Shown: positions 17,725-26,213 of the stretch, in pieces | Layout of the letters: every line of letters begins with the position of its first letter | Numbering within the stretch: the first letter of the stretch is position 1 | DNA from: CAZAYP01 sp964489425 [NCBI: uncultured Verrucomicrobiota bacterium] | GTDB lineage: Bacteria; Verrucomicrobiota; Kiritimatiellia; RZYC01 | Assembly: GCA_964489425.1 (NCBI GenBank) | Contig: CAZAYP010000011.1 | Coordinates: 25,513 to 89,512 of the forward strand | Direction: 5' to 3' | DNA length: 64,000 nt | Notes under the pieces: model-generated | Databases searched by the model: none | Seen by the model: only the letters and a program-made list of their open reading frames with translations | Told to the model about the DNA's origin: nothing | Translations under genes and position numbers: made by a program

Positions 17725-18645
17725 TCAGTTTTTCATCCAGATGGGGGTGGGCATGAAGAAGTCCGATCCGACAAGGTAGTCGCCCTGCGGCAGCGCGACC
17801 TTGACGGCATACATCAGTTTACGCGCGGGCACCGCGCTGCCGGGCCGCGGCGACATGTATTCCACCCAGGCCTCGTCGGTGTGCTGGATCTTGTCAAGCA
17901 ACTCGCGGGTCACGTAGTGGCCGACGGCATCCCGGAAGTCGAGCAGGCTGCGGCCGGCATGCGTGGGAAACGACGGATCGACGACCGAGTGTCCATCCGT
18001 GGTGATCACAAAGATGTAGGTGTCCAGAAACGAGAACGGCGCGGCGGGGTCGCGGAACGCGTTGAACGCCGCCAGGCCCTGCTCCCGCAGCAGGCGCGCG
18101 GCCTGTTGGACCCGGTCGCGGACAAACGCCTTCTCCACGCGCATGTTGTACAGCCCGCTGCCCACCACGTACACCTGGCCGTCCGGAGCGGTTACCTTGC
18201 GGACAAAGGAACTCTTCCAACTGGGGATAAAGCCCGGGCCCTCCTGCCACAGGTAGAACACCCACCCGCTGGCGTCGGGCTCCGGGTGATCTCCAACCGT
18301 GGTGATTTCCCGGATCATGTATTTCCCGTTCATGTCCCGCAGTTGCAGCAGGTTCTGGCCAACCAGGTCCGGGCTCAAAGCATGGTAGGCGCAGACACCG
18401 TCCGGCTGGTAGGCAAACAGGTAGCTGTCGCTTTTCTGCCAGCGGGATCCCGGTCGGCTGAACTCAGCAAAGGCATTGGTGCCCAGCTGCTGCACCAGGG
18501 CAGCGGAATCTGACACCAGGTCCACCAACTGCCGGGTCTGCTCATAAGCAAAACCTCCGGAGTCCTCCTGGCCGCGGACATGTGCCCAGCCCAAGGCCAG
18601 GATCGCGACCAACACCCCCACCGTTACTGGAATCCGCGTACGCAT
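17725..18645 (-). CDS. Periplasmic Cache-domain protein
   Basis: A 306-residue exported protein with a signal peptide (RIPVTVGVLVAILALGWAHV) and two Cache-like ligand-binding modules: AFAEFSRPGSRWQKSDSYLF ... YVVGSGLYNM, and AFNAFRDPAAPFSFLDTYIF ... YLVGSDFF. Cache domains normally form the sensor part of kinases or chemoreceptors. Here no membrane-tethered output domain follows, so this is a free-standing binding protein. It overlaps functionally with the permease 1 bp downstream and may supply or sense its substrate. The ATG at 18645 was chosen because 57 further codons upstream are not coding-like. Confidence 0.85.
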   Translation of the reverse strand: MRTRIPVTVGVLVAILALGWAHVRGQEDSGGFAYEQTRQLVDLVSDSAALVQQLGTNAFAEFSRPGSRWQKSDSYLFAYQPDGVCAYHALSPDLVGQNLLQLRDMNGKYMIREITTVGDHPEPDASGWVFYLWQEGPGFIPSWKSSFVRKVTAPDGQVYVVGSGLYNMRVEKAFVRDRVQQAARLLREQGLAAFNAFRDPAAPFSFLDTYIFVITTDGHSVVDPSFPTHAGRSLLDFRDAVGHYVTRELLDKIQHTDEAWVEYMSPRPGSAVPARKLMYAVKVALPQGDYLVGSDFFMPTPIWMKN

Positions 18646-18763
18646 TTCAGGCGCATTATCTGCCTGGTGGGTGGACCTGCAAGCTATTTCATGCACCGGG
18701 ATCGGGTATAGCGCGGGGCCAAGCAGGCGGTCAAAGGGCCAGTCTTCCGCGCGGCCGCCAACC

Positions 18764-18792
18764 TTGACAAGACATGGAAGAATGGGTATCCC
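18764..18792 (+). promoter_or_regulatory. Possible promoter of the first beta-helix gene
   Basis: TTGACA (18764-18769) is followed after 17 bases by TATCCC (18787-18792). The -35 is perfect and the -10 weak. The start codon with its GGAGG site lies 24 bases downstream. Confidence 0.4.
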
Positions 18793-18815
18793 TACAACAT
18801 AACACGGAGGATGCA

Positions 18816-19853
18816 ATGAGGGTATTACTGCAGCATGGTTCTTGGATTATTCTGGTTGTGCTGGGCACTGCGTCGGCGTTAGCCCAAGGTAGCCTGGCAC
18901 CTTCCGGCGCACCGGCGCCGATGATGAAAACCCTGGACCAGCTCGAATCGCGCACCCCGATTTCCAGCCTGCCGTACGCCATCACCCAACCCGGTTCCTA
19001 TTACGTCACCAGCAACCTGACCTGCGCCGCGGGCTCCACCGGGATTTTCATTTCAGCGCTCTCCGCCACGCTGGACCTGAACGGCTTCACCCTGACCGGG
19101 CCGGGCACCAGCGGCGGATCGGCGATCTACGCGTCGTCGGCCAACCGTTATCTCAAGGTGTTCAATGGCCGCTTGTACAACTGGAACGCGAGCGACGCTT
19201 ATGCCATTTACGACGCCCAGTCGGATTCCGTTAATATCAAGGATGTGGCCATCGACAACTGCGGCTACGGGATCTATGCGTTCAAGGGGGTCATTGAAAA
19301 TGTCCAAATCTTCAATTGCACCCGCGCCAACGGCAATTTCATCGGCATCAGCGGGTCGGCGCTGAGCGTGCTCAACTGCGTGATCCATGATTGCGAAGCC
19401 ACAGCCGACTCCTGTTACGGGATTTCCGTCAGTTCCGCGTCGGTGGTGCGCGATTGCGTAGTCCGCGACATGACCGGCGGGATCAACGCGATCGGCTATC
19501 AAGGCCAAAGCGGATCCATCATTGAAAACTGCGTGGCCAAGGGGTGCGACGTCGGGATCAACATTTACAATCAGTCCGTGCTCCGGAACAATATTTGTGT
19601 CGGCAACCGCCTGTATGGCATCTATGTCACCTATGGAGGCTCGCGGATCGAGGGCAATCACCTGATCCAGAATGGCCAATACGGCCTCTACAACAACCAG
19701 AACTGCACCAATCTCATGATCGGCAACTCGGCCTGCGTCAACTCGAATGGCGGCTTCTACATCACCCGCGGCCATTACGGGCCGATAGACAACACCCCTT
19801 GCACCACGTCCGTCACGGTCAGCAACCACCCATGGGCGAATTTTGACTATTAG
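18816..19853 (+). CDS. Secreted right-handed beta-helix protein, paralogue 1
   Basis: A 345-residue exported protein: signal peptide to about residue 24 (WIILVVLGTASALAQ), then the head GSLAPSGAPAPMMKTLDQLE/RTPIS. About twelve short imperfect repeats of parallel beta-helix type follow (NCVIHDCEATADSCYGISV, DCVVRDMTGGINAIG, NNICVGNRLYGIYV), ending with NHPWANFDY. This architecture is shared with pectate-lyase-like surface proteins, but no catalytic residues could be assigned. The start at 18816 has GGAGG seven bases upstream. The next gene is a paralogue with the same head and tail. Confidence 0.85.
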   Translation: MRVLLQHGSWIILVVLGTASALAQGSLAPSGAPAPMMKTLDQLESRTPISSLPYAITQPGSYYVTSNLTCAAGSTGIFISALSATLDLNGFTLTGPGTSGGSAIYASSANRYLKVFNGRLYNWNASDAYAIYDAQSDSVNIKDVAIDNCGYGIYAFKGVIENVQIFNCTRANGNFIGISGSALSVLNCVIHDCEATADSCYGISVSSASVVRDCVVRDMTGGINAIGYQGQSGSIIENCVAKGCDVGINIYNQSVLRNNICVGNRLYGIYVTYGGSRIEGNHLIQNGQYGLYNNQNCTNLMIGNSACVNSNGGFYITRGHYGPIDNTPCTTSVTVSNHPWANFDY

Positions 19854-19925
19854 GACCACATGGTAGCGCGGGGCCTTCGGACCCGCCGAAAAGCCGCCGG
19901 CTGTTCGGCATCGGCCCAAGAACCA

Positions 19926-19949
19926 GACGCCCCGGCACAGCGGGGCGGC
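19926..19949. repeat. GACGCCCCG stem-loop repeat, copy 1
   Basis: A perfect 7-bp stem CGCCCCG/CGGGGCG with loop GCACAG, flanked by shared bases GA and GC. It lies 73 bp after the first beta-helix gene and 84 bp before the second. A second copy differing by one loop base is at 21514-21537. Confidence 0.85.
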
Positions 19950-20033
19950 TACAGTAGAGAGGGAGCGACAGAGAACAGGAGCACGCTAGAGCACACTGGC
20001 AGTATGGCAAAACAGCAACCAGGAGAGGGAAAA

Positions 20034-21407
20034 ATGAAAAGAATCAGATTGATCAGCACCGCTATTGTTTCCATCGTATCCATCGCGGCTTGGCCTGCCT
20101 CTGTCTGGGCGCAAGGGGCTTTATCGCCTTCCGGCGCGCCAGCCCCGACGATGAAAACCCTTGACCAGGTCGAGCCGCGCACGCCGATTTCGAGCGTGCC
20201 CTTCAATATTGATGCCGCAGGGTCCTACTACCTGACCACCAACCTGGAGGCCGCGGCCGGGCAAAACGGGATTAACGTCAACGCCGACAACGTGACCATT
20301 GACCTGAACGGCTTCACTCTGGTCGGGTCCGGCACGGACAGCGGCTATGGGATTAACCAGTCCAGCACGCGGAAGAATCTCCGCGTCTTCAACGGCAAAG
20401 TGCGCAACTGGCTGCAAAGCGGGTACGCCGGCATCTCGGCCGACGGGCAGTACAGCATCATCGAGGCTGTCCAGGCCCAGACCAATGATGTGGGCATGCA
20501 ATGCGGCAAGTTCGGCCGGATCATCAATTGCATCGCCGGCAACAACACCGGCAACGGGATCAGCGCCAATGCGGACAGCCAGGTTGAAAGCTGCACCCTG
20601 GTGCACAACGCCTACGGCATCTCCGCCGGCCTGTCCGTGGTTGTGCGCGACTGCCAGGCCAAGCACAACGCTTTTGCCGGCATCAATGCCGGCAACGGCA
20701 GTTCGGTTATCGGGTGCGTGGTGGTCACCAACCAGGGCGACGGCATCAATGTGATGGCCGGATCGACCGTGCTCGATTGCACCGCGCTCTACAACGTCGA
20801 GGATGGTATCGAGGCTGGGGCCAACAGCGTGGTGACCCGCTGCTCCGCCACTGGCAACAACAGTGCCGGGATCCGCGTGGGCAACAGCAGCGCAGTGGCT
20901 GACTGCACCACTTACGATAATGTGGGCGACGGGTTCGTGCTGGGCAGCAGTTGCACGATCCGCGACAGCGTGGCTAATAGCAACGACGGCGACGGGATCG
21001 ACGCCTTTTACAGCTGCAACATCCGCAACAATACCCTGTTCCTGAACAATGCCAATGGCATCCTTGTCCGGGATGGCTGCCAGGTCTCCGGCAACGTGGC
21101 CAACACCAATTCCCTGTGCGGCATCAAGGGCACCAAGACCAACCAGGTCAAGGATAACGAGTGCTATTCCAACGGCAGCAACGGGATCGACCTGGGTGGC
21201 GTCGACAACCGGATTGACGGCAACATGGTCTGCCAGAATGGGTATGGCCTCAACATCACGGGAACCGGCAACCTGGTGGTGCGCAACAGCGCCTCGGGTA
21301 ATACATCCGGGGATTACAACATCGCCGGCGCCAACAAGGACGCCCAGGTGCTGGCGCCGGGAACCGCGTTTGTCTCGACGGACCCCTGGGCGAACATATC
21401 GTATTAG
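20034..21407 (+). CDS. Secreted right-handed beta-helix protein, paralogue 2
   Basis: A 457-residue exported protein with a signal peptide (LISTAIVSIVSIAAWPASVWA), the head GALSPSGAPAPTMKTLDQVE/RTPIS, and about 14 tandem parallel beta-helix coils of 20-25 residues, each with a Cys or Asn ladder (CTALYNVEDGIEAGANSVVT, CSATGNNSAGIRVGNSSAVA). It ends TDPWANISY. It is longer than its upstream paralogue because of extra coils, consistent with coil duplication. Function is unknown; a surface polysaccharide lyase or adhesin are possible. The ATG at 20034 has AGGAGAGGGA upstream; 58 upstream codons cross the stem-loop and are not coding. Confidence 0.87.
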   Translation: MKRIRLISTAIVSIVSIAAWPASVWAQGALSPSGAPAPTMKTLDQVEPRTPISSVPFNIDAAGSYYLTTNLEAAAGQNGINVNADNVTIDLNGFTLVGSGTDSGYGINQSSTRKNLRVFNGKVRNWLQSGYAGISADGQYSIIEAVQAQTNDVGMQCGKFGRIINCIAGNNTGNGISANADSQVESCTLVHNAYGISAGLSVVVRDCQAKHNAFAGINAGNGSSVIGCVVVTNQGDGINVMAGSTVLDCTALYNVEDGIEAGANSVVTRCSATGNNSAGIRVGNSSAVADCTTYDNVGDGFVLGSSCTIRDSVANSNDGDGIDAFYSCNIRNNTLFLNNANGILVRDGCQVSGNVANTNSLCGIKGTKTNQVKDNECYSNGSNGIDLGGVDNRIDGNMVCQNGYGLNITGTGNLVVRNSASGNTSGDYNIAGANKDAQVLAPGTAFVSTDPWANISY

Positions 21408-21513
21408 TGTCGCCGCTGCCGCAGGGAATGGCCAATCGCAGCCATGGCGCCGTGTCGCCGTGCATGGAAAGGGACCGGCGCCATGAATCTGCGTCTGGAC
21501 AGACTAAGCCGCT

Positions 21514-21537
21514 GACGCCCCGACACAGCGGGGCGGC
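21514..21537. repeat. GACGCCCCG stem-loop repeat, copy 2
   Basis: Same stem as the copy at 19926 with loop ACACAG. It lies 107 bp after the second beta-helix gene and 43 bp before the GYAY-repeat gene. It may act as a transcription attenuator or simply be a dispersed repeat. Confidence 0.85.
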
Positions 21538-21580
21538 AGCAGATGAAGACAGATACTTCAGGAAATAATCGAGGTGCAGC

Positions 21581-22579
21581 ATGAAAAGAATGACTTGCGC
21601 GACCCTGTTGACATTAGTTGCCGCCACCACGGCCGGAGCCGCGTCCAACATTGACGCCACCAATCGCTATGCCTACAGCGCCAACGCCGGCTGGCTGGAC
21701 TTCCGGGCCAACACGAACAACGGCCTGTTCATCAATGACCAGGTCTGCTCCGGCTACGTGTATTGCGCCAACGCCGGGTGGATCAGCCTTGGCGACGGCA
21801 CGCCGACCAACGGCCTGCGCTACGGCAACGATTCGGCCGCCGATTATGGCGTGAACGTCTACGCCAGCAACCTGGTCGGCTATGCCTACAGCGCCAATAC
21901 CGGCTGGCTGAACTTCGAGACCAACTATGGCCGACCACGCGTCAACCGCCAGACCGGCATCTTCTCAGGGTATGCCTGGAGCCAGAACCTGGGGTGGATC
22001 GGGTTGAGCAACTCCCAGGCCTACGTGCAAACCGCCTACCCGTTCAGCGCCGTGGTGCTCTATGAGTTCTACCTGTCCGAAGCGGAGGACGGCATCCAGG
22101 CCTGCTGGCGCACTGCCTCGGAGAGCGAGACCTTGGGTTTCGACCTGTTCCGCGAACAGGACGGGCAGTGGGTCAAGGTCAACCCGGCCATGATCCCGGC
22201 CCAGGGCTGGCCCAGCGGCGGCATCGGCGCGGACTACTGCGTCGAGGATCCCACCGCCCAGCCGGACACCGCGTATCGGTACCAACTGGTGGAGTATGAA
22301 CTCACCGGCGAACAGCAGGTGTACGGCCCGTTCGCCCGCTCCACGCGCACCCTGCGCACGGCCGCCATTGCCGCCACGGCGCAGGGCATGGCTATCCGCT
22401 GGCTGAGCCGGACGGACGAAAAATACAGCGTGTACAAGGCCACGGACCTGCGCGGCGCGTATGAGCTCCTGGCCGAGGGCATCCCGGCCACGGACCCGGA
22501 AAACGTGTACGTGGACACCACGGCCACGGACTCGGCTGCCTACTATCGCATCACGCTGACGCCCACGCCGGCGCCTTGA
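21581..22579 (+). CDS. Secreted protein with GYAYSANTGW-type repeats
   Basis: A 332-residue exported protein. The signal peptide (MKRMTCATLLTLVAATTAGAA) is followed by four repeats of about 35 residues with an aromatic-Asn-Gly core: YAYSANAGWLDF, GYVYCANAGWISL, GYAYSANTGWLNF, GYAWSQNLGWIGL. From about residue 155 comes a fibronectin-like segment (VVLYEFYLSEAEDGIQACW) and a C-terminal beta module (EKYSVYKATDLRGAYELL ... AAYYRITLTP). The repeats recur in secreted proteins of several environmental phyla, but I know no assigned function. A ribosome site (GAGGTG) precedes the ATG at 21581. Confidence 0.85.
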   Translation: MKRMTCATLLTLVAATTAGAASNIDATNRYAYSANAGWLDFRANTNNGLFINDQVCSGYVYCANAGWISLGDGTPTNGLRYGNDSAADYGVNVYASNLVGYAYSANTGWLNFETNYGRPRVNRQTGIFSGYAWSQNLGWIGLSNSQAYVQTAYPFSAVVLYEFYLSEAEDGIQACWRTASESETLGFDLFREQDGQWVKVNPAMIPAQGWPSGGIGADYCVEDPTAQPDTAYRYQLVEYELTGEQQVYGPFARSTRTLRTAAIAATAQGMAIRWLSRTDEKYSVYKATDLRGAYELLAEGIPATDPENVYVDTTATDSAAYYRITLTPTPAP

Positions 22580-22597
22580 TTCCGTAGCGCCAGCCGC

Positions 22598-23377
22598 TCA
22601 GCGCGCGGGGTTTTCGTAGCGGTACACGATCGGGTCCTGGGAAACGATCTTGCCGGATCGGAAGAGGAGGCGGTCATCTTCCATGATGCTCACCTCGACC
22701 CAGGCGGCGGGGATGGTTTTCACCACCACGCACGCGAGCAACTGGTCGCCGCGGAACTGGCGGCTGGCGTGGCCGGCCCCCTGGAAGATGGCTTTCCTGC
22801 GTTCCCCGTTCTCGAGGTATTCGTAAATGGCCTTGAACGGCGTGGGGTCAGGGAACAACGCGCCATTGACGCTGACCCGGTAGCGCTTCTTGAGCATGTC
22901 GGCGGCCGAGGCCTTGCTTTCCACCAGGGCGCCGATGTAGTACGCGTTGCCGACCTTGCCATACGGCAGGGTGACCGATCCGGCGCGATCCTCTTTTTCA
23001 TCCAGCACGCCGATCTCGAGCAAGCCCAGCGGCTTGATGTTGAGCTGGATCTTGACCCCTTCGCGGACCTCCTCGGTCATGTAATCCACGGGCAGGGGCG
23101 TCAGCTCAACATCGAGGATCGTTTTGGCGAGCAGGTCCTGGAACAGCTGCTCGTGCAGCGTGCGCATCTTGGAGTTGGCGCCTTCCCAGTAGTAGAGGCG
23201 GCGCAGGGCGGCGCGGTCCAGGTTGTGCACCGCGTCCTGCACCCGCTCCAGCAGCTCGGCGCGGGAGGCCGGCGGCGCCGGCTCGGACGCGGCGCCAGCC
23301 GACAGAACGAGCCCCAGCAGGCCCGCGAGCAGGGCCGGCCAGCGCCGCCCGTCGCTACCCCGCGGGCGCATACGCAT
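22598..23377 (-). CDS. Secreted protein of unknown function
   Basis: A 259-residue protein with a probable signal peptide (WPALLAGLLGLVLSAGAASEP), followed by a helical segment (RAELLERVQDAVHNLDRAAL) and a beta-rich body. I do not recognise the family. It lies downstream of the molybdenum hydroxylase subunit. A TTG at 23395 overlaps that gene's stop (TTGA) and would add six residues by translational coupling. The ATG at 23377 is used here because neither start has a good ribosome site. Co-transcription with the hydroxylase is likely, but a role in it is only a guess. Confidence 0.72.
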   Translation of the reverse strand: MRMRPRGSDGRRWPALLAGLLGLVLSAGAASEPAPPASRAELLERVQDAVHNLDRAALRRLYYWEGANSKMRTLHEQLFQDLLAKTILDVELTPLPVDYMTEEVREGVKIQLNIKPLGLLEIGVLDEKEDRAGSVTLPYGKVGNAYYIGALVESKASAADMLKKRYRVSVNGALFPDPTPFKAIYEYLENGERRKAIFQGAGHASRQFRGDQLLACVVVKTIPAAWVEVSIMEDDRLLFRSGKIVSQDPIVYRYENPAR

Positions 23378-23391
23378 GCCTGCGGGGTGTT

Positions 23392-25722
23392 TCAACCTGC
23401 CGCTTGGGCTTGCAGGGCGCGCCAGACTTTTTCCGGCGTCAGCGGCAGGGTGTAGACCCGCACGCCCGTGGCGTTGAACAACGCGTTGTTGATGGCCGGC
23501 GCCGGGCCATTGATCCCGATTTCCGACACGCTCTTGGCGCCATACGGCCCGGTTTCCTCGTAGGTCGGAACGATGATCGTCTTCAGCGGCGGCCGATCAC
23601 GCATCGTGTACAGCTGGTAATCGTTCAGGTTCGCGTTGATCATCCGGCCGCGGGCGTTGAACAGATACTCTTCGGTCAGGGCGTAGCTGATGCCGTTCAT
23701 CACCGCGCCCTCGGTCTGGCCCTCGGCCAACTGCGGGTTGATCGCCGTGCCGCAGTCCACGGCCGCCACGTAGCGCAGCACCGTGATCTTGCCGGTCAAG
23801 GTATCCACCTCGATTTCGCAGAAGTGGGCGGAGAACGGCGGCGGCGACTTGTGGGTGATGTGGGACGCGCCATCCATGATCTGGAACTGGTTGCGCTCGT
23901 ACAGGGAGAACTTGGCGATCTCGGCGTACGACACGCTCTTGGACCCGTCCCGCAGGCGGACGCGGCTGTTCTCGGCGACGAGTTCGGCCACCGGCCGGTT
24001 CAGCATGGCGGCGGCCACCCCCATGATCTGGCCCATGACCTTGGCCGCGGCCTTGCGGACGGCCTCGCCGCTGAGGTAGGTGGTGCTGGAGGCGTACGCG
24101 CCCACGTCAAAAGGCGTCATGTCCGTGTCCGAGGACAGCACGATCATCTTGGTGACGTCCGTGGCCAGGGCCTCGGCGGCGATCTGGGCGAGGACCGTGT
24201 CGCTGCCCGTGCCCAGGTCCGTGGCGCCCATGTGCAGGTTGAACGAGCCGTCATCGTTGATCTTGAGCTGGGCGGCGCCCATGTCGATTTCCGGCACGCT
24301 GGATCCCTGCATCAGGGCGGCCATGCCGAAGCCGCGGCGGATGCGGCCGGTTTTGTCGCGGTGGCTGGTGCGCTGGGACCAGCCGATGGCTTCCGCGCCC
24401 AGGCGCAGGCACTCGGCCAGGCCGCAACTGCCGATGGTCATGGGCACGCCTTCCTTGCCCTCGCCCAGCGCGGCGAACACCGGCGACCCTTCGCCGCTGC
24501 GGATGTGGTTGCGCTGGCGCCAGGCCAGCGGGTCCATGCCGATGGCGTCGGCCATCTCGTCGATCTGCGTCTCGACGGCGAAAAACGCCTGCGTGGCGCC
24601 GAACCCGCGGTACGCGCCGGCCACGGGCAGGTTGGTGTACATGACCTGGCTGTCAAAATGGATATTGTCCGAGCGGTACAGCGGCAGCACCTTGCTGCCG
24701 CAGCAGCCGATCACCGTCAGGCCGTGGCCGCCGTAGGCGCCGGTGTTGGAGACGGCGTCCATGCCAAACGCGGTAAGGTCGCCGTTTTTCTTGACGCCCG
24801 TGCGGATGCGCAAACGGATCGGATGGCGGGTGCGGCCATGGAGGAAGTTCTCCTCGCGGGTGTACTGGTAAAATGCCGGCCGGCGGGTGCGCAGGGCGAC
24901 CAGGGCGACGATATCCTCGTTCATCATCTCCTGCTTGCTGCCGAACGCCCCGCCCACGCGCGGCTTGATCACCCGGATGCGCTGCTCGGGGATCTGCAGC
25001 ACGCGGGCCACGATCCGCCGGGTATGGAACGGCACCTGGGTGCTGGTGACGATGATCACCCGGTTGTGCGCGTCCATGTAGGCGAAACACACGTGGGTCT
25101 CGAGCGGGCAGTGCTGGGCGTAATGGGTTTCGTAGGTGTGGTCAAACGCCGCGTCCGCCGCGGCCAGCCCCTGCGCGAACTGGCCGGCCCGCATGCCCAG
25201 GCGCGCGACCACGTTCTTCTCCGGCTCGTACGGCACGGGGATGGGGATCGACGAGTCCGGCTCGTCGTGGATCACCGGCGCGCCCGGCCGCATGGCCGCA
25301 TCGATCGACAGCACCGGCTCCAGCTCCTCGTACTCGACCTGGATGGCCTTGAGCGCGGCCTCGGCCTGCGCCGCCGTGTCCGCGGCCACCGCGGCCACGC
25401 GGTCGCTGATGTAGCGCACCTTGGTGTCGAACATGAACGTGTCGTAGGGCGACGGCTCGGGATAGCCCTGGCCGGCGGTGCAGTGGGCCACGCGCGGCAC
25501 GTTGCCGTGGTACAGCACGGCCCGGACGCCCGGCATCTTCTCCGCGGCGGAGACGTCGATTTTCCGGATCCGCGCGTGGGCGTGCGGGCTGCCGAGCACC
25601 TTGACGCACAGCGCGTCCGCGGGCTTGAAATCCGCGGTGAACAGGGGCTTGCCCAGGGCCAGGGCCATGGCGTCGATCTTGGTGACCGAGTGATTGACGA
25701 CGGTGAACTTGGGGGTATCCAT
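23392..25722 (-). CDS. Xanthine dehydrogenase-family molybdopterin-binding subunit
   Basis: A 776-residue large subunit of a molybdenum hydroxylase. It has the XDH pattern: VGGAFGSKQE, VAGAYRGFGATQAFFAVE, the glycine-rich cofactor loop MGATDLGTGSDTVLAQIAAE, and a C-terminal active-site glutamate in SVSEIGINGPAPAINNAL. It lacks the AYRCSFR loop of form I CO dehydrogenase. Such enzymes hydroxylate purines, aldehydes or N-heterocycles; the substrate is not given by sequence. The ATG at 25722 follows the 2Fe-2S subunit by 14 bp with GGGAGA upstream. It works with the two following minus-strand genes as an LMS-type complex. Confidence 0.93.
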   Translation of the reverse strand: MDTPKFTVVNHSVTKIDAMALALGKPLFTADFKPADALCVKVLGSPHAHARIRKIDVSAAEKMPGVRAVLYHGNVPRVAHCTAGQGYPEPSPYDTFMFDTKVRYISDRVAAVAADTAAQAEAALKAIQVEYEELEPVLSIDAAMRPGAPVIHDEPDSSIPIPVPYEPEKNVVARLGMRAGQFAQGLAAADAAFDHTYETHYAQHCPLETHVCFAYMDAHNRVIIVTSTQVPFHTRRIVARVLQIPEQRIRVIKPRVGGAFGSKQEMMNEDIVALVALRTRRPAFYQYTREENFLHGRTRHPIRLRIRTGVKKNGDLTAFGMDAVSNTGAYGGHGLTVIGCCGSKVLPLYRSDNIHFDSQVMYTNLPVAGAYRGFGATQAFFAVETQIDEMADAIGMDPLAWRQRNHIRSGEGSPVFAALGEGKEGVPMTIGSCGLAECLRLGAEAIGWSQRTSHRDKTGRIRRGFGMAALMQGSSVPEIDMGAAQLKINDDGSFNLHMGATDLGTGSDTVLAQIAAEALATDVTKMIVLSSDTDMTPFDVGAYASSTTYLSGEAVRKAAAKVMGQIMGVAAAMLNRPVAELVAENSRVRLRDGSKSVSYAEIAKFSLYERNQFQIMDGASHITHKSPPPFSAHFCEIEVDTLTGKITVLRYVAAVDCGTAINPQLAEGQTEGAVMNGISYALTEEYLFNARGRMINANLNDYQLYTMRDRPPLKTIIVPTYEETGPYGAKSVSEIGINGPAPAINNALFNATGVRVYTLPLTPEKVWRALQAQAAG

Positions 25723-25736
25723 GGTAATCTCCCGGA

Positions 25737-26213
25737 TTAGGGGTTGGCGGCGCACACTTGCTGGAGCGCCTGCCAGATTTTTTCGTAGCCGGTACAGCGG
25801 CAGATGTTGCCATCCATCTGCTGGCGGATTTGCTCGTCCGTCGGATGGGGATACTGATCGATCATGGCCTTGGCGGCCAGGATCATGCCGGGGATGCAGT
25901 ACCCGCACTGGACCGCGCCGGCATCCACCAGCGCCTGCTGGATCGGGTGCGGGCGGTCGTAGTCGCCAAGGCCCTCGAGGGTCCACACCTCGCGGCCGTC
26001 GGCCTGGAACGCGAACAGGATGCAGGCGTACACGGCCTTGCCGTCGAGGATCACCGTGCAGGACCCGCAGGTGCCTTCGCCGCAGCCGAACTTGACGCTG
26101 AGGCAGCCGCTGCGCCGCAACAAGTCCAGGAGCTTTTCGTCGGGCGCAATCTCAAATTGTCGGGCCGCCCCGTTCAGCTTGAAAGATATCGTGCGCGTGC
26201 CGGTCGCGTTCAT
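25737..26213 (-). CDS. 2Fe-2S subunit of xanthine dehydrogenase-family enzyme
   Basis: A 158-residue small subunit with two 2Fe-2S clusters. The plant ferredoxin-type cluster is CGEGTCGSC with a later Cys in VYACILF, and the second cluster is CGYC ... CRC (QCGYCIPGMILAAKAM, GNICRCTGYEKI). All eight ligands are present. It passes electrons from the molybdenum site to the FAD subunit. Its start overlaps the stop of the FAD-subunit gene (26210-26213, ATGA), and it precedes the large subunit by 14 bp, so the three are co-translated. No Tat signal is seen, so the complex is cytoplasmic. Confidence 0.95.
   Translation of the reverse strand: MNATGTRTISFKLNGAARQFEIAPDEKLLDLLRRSGCLSVKFGCGEGTCGSCTVILDGKAVYACILFAFQADGREVWTLEGLGDYDRPHPIQQALVDAGAVQCGYCIPGMILAAKAMIDQYPHPTDEQIRQQMDGNICRCTGYEKIWQALQQVCAANP

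Noticed and set aside
23392-25722. Aerobic CO dehydrogenase large subunit (CoxL)
   Set aside because: The loop reads AYRGFGATQ, the xanthine dehydrogenase-type pattern, not the AYRCSFR of form I CO dehydrogenase.
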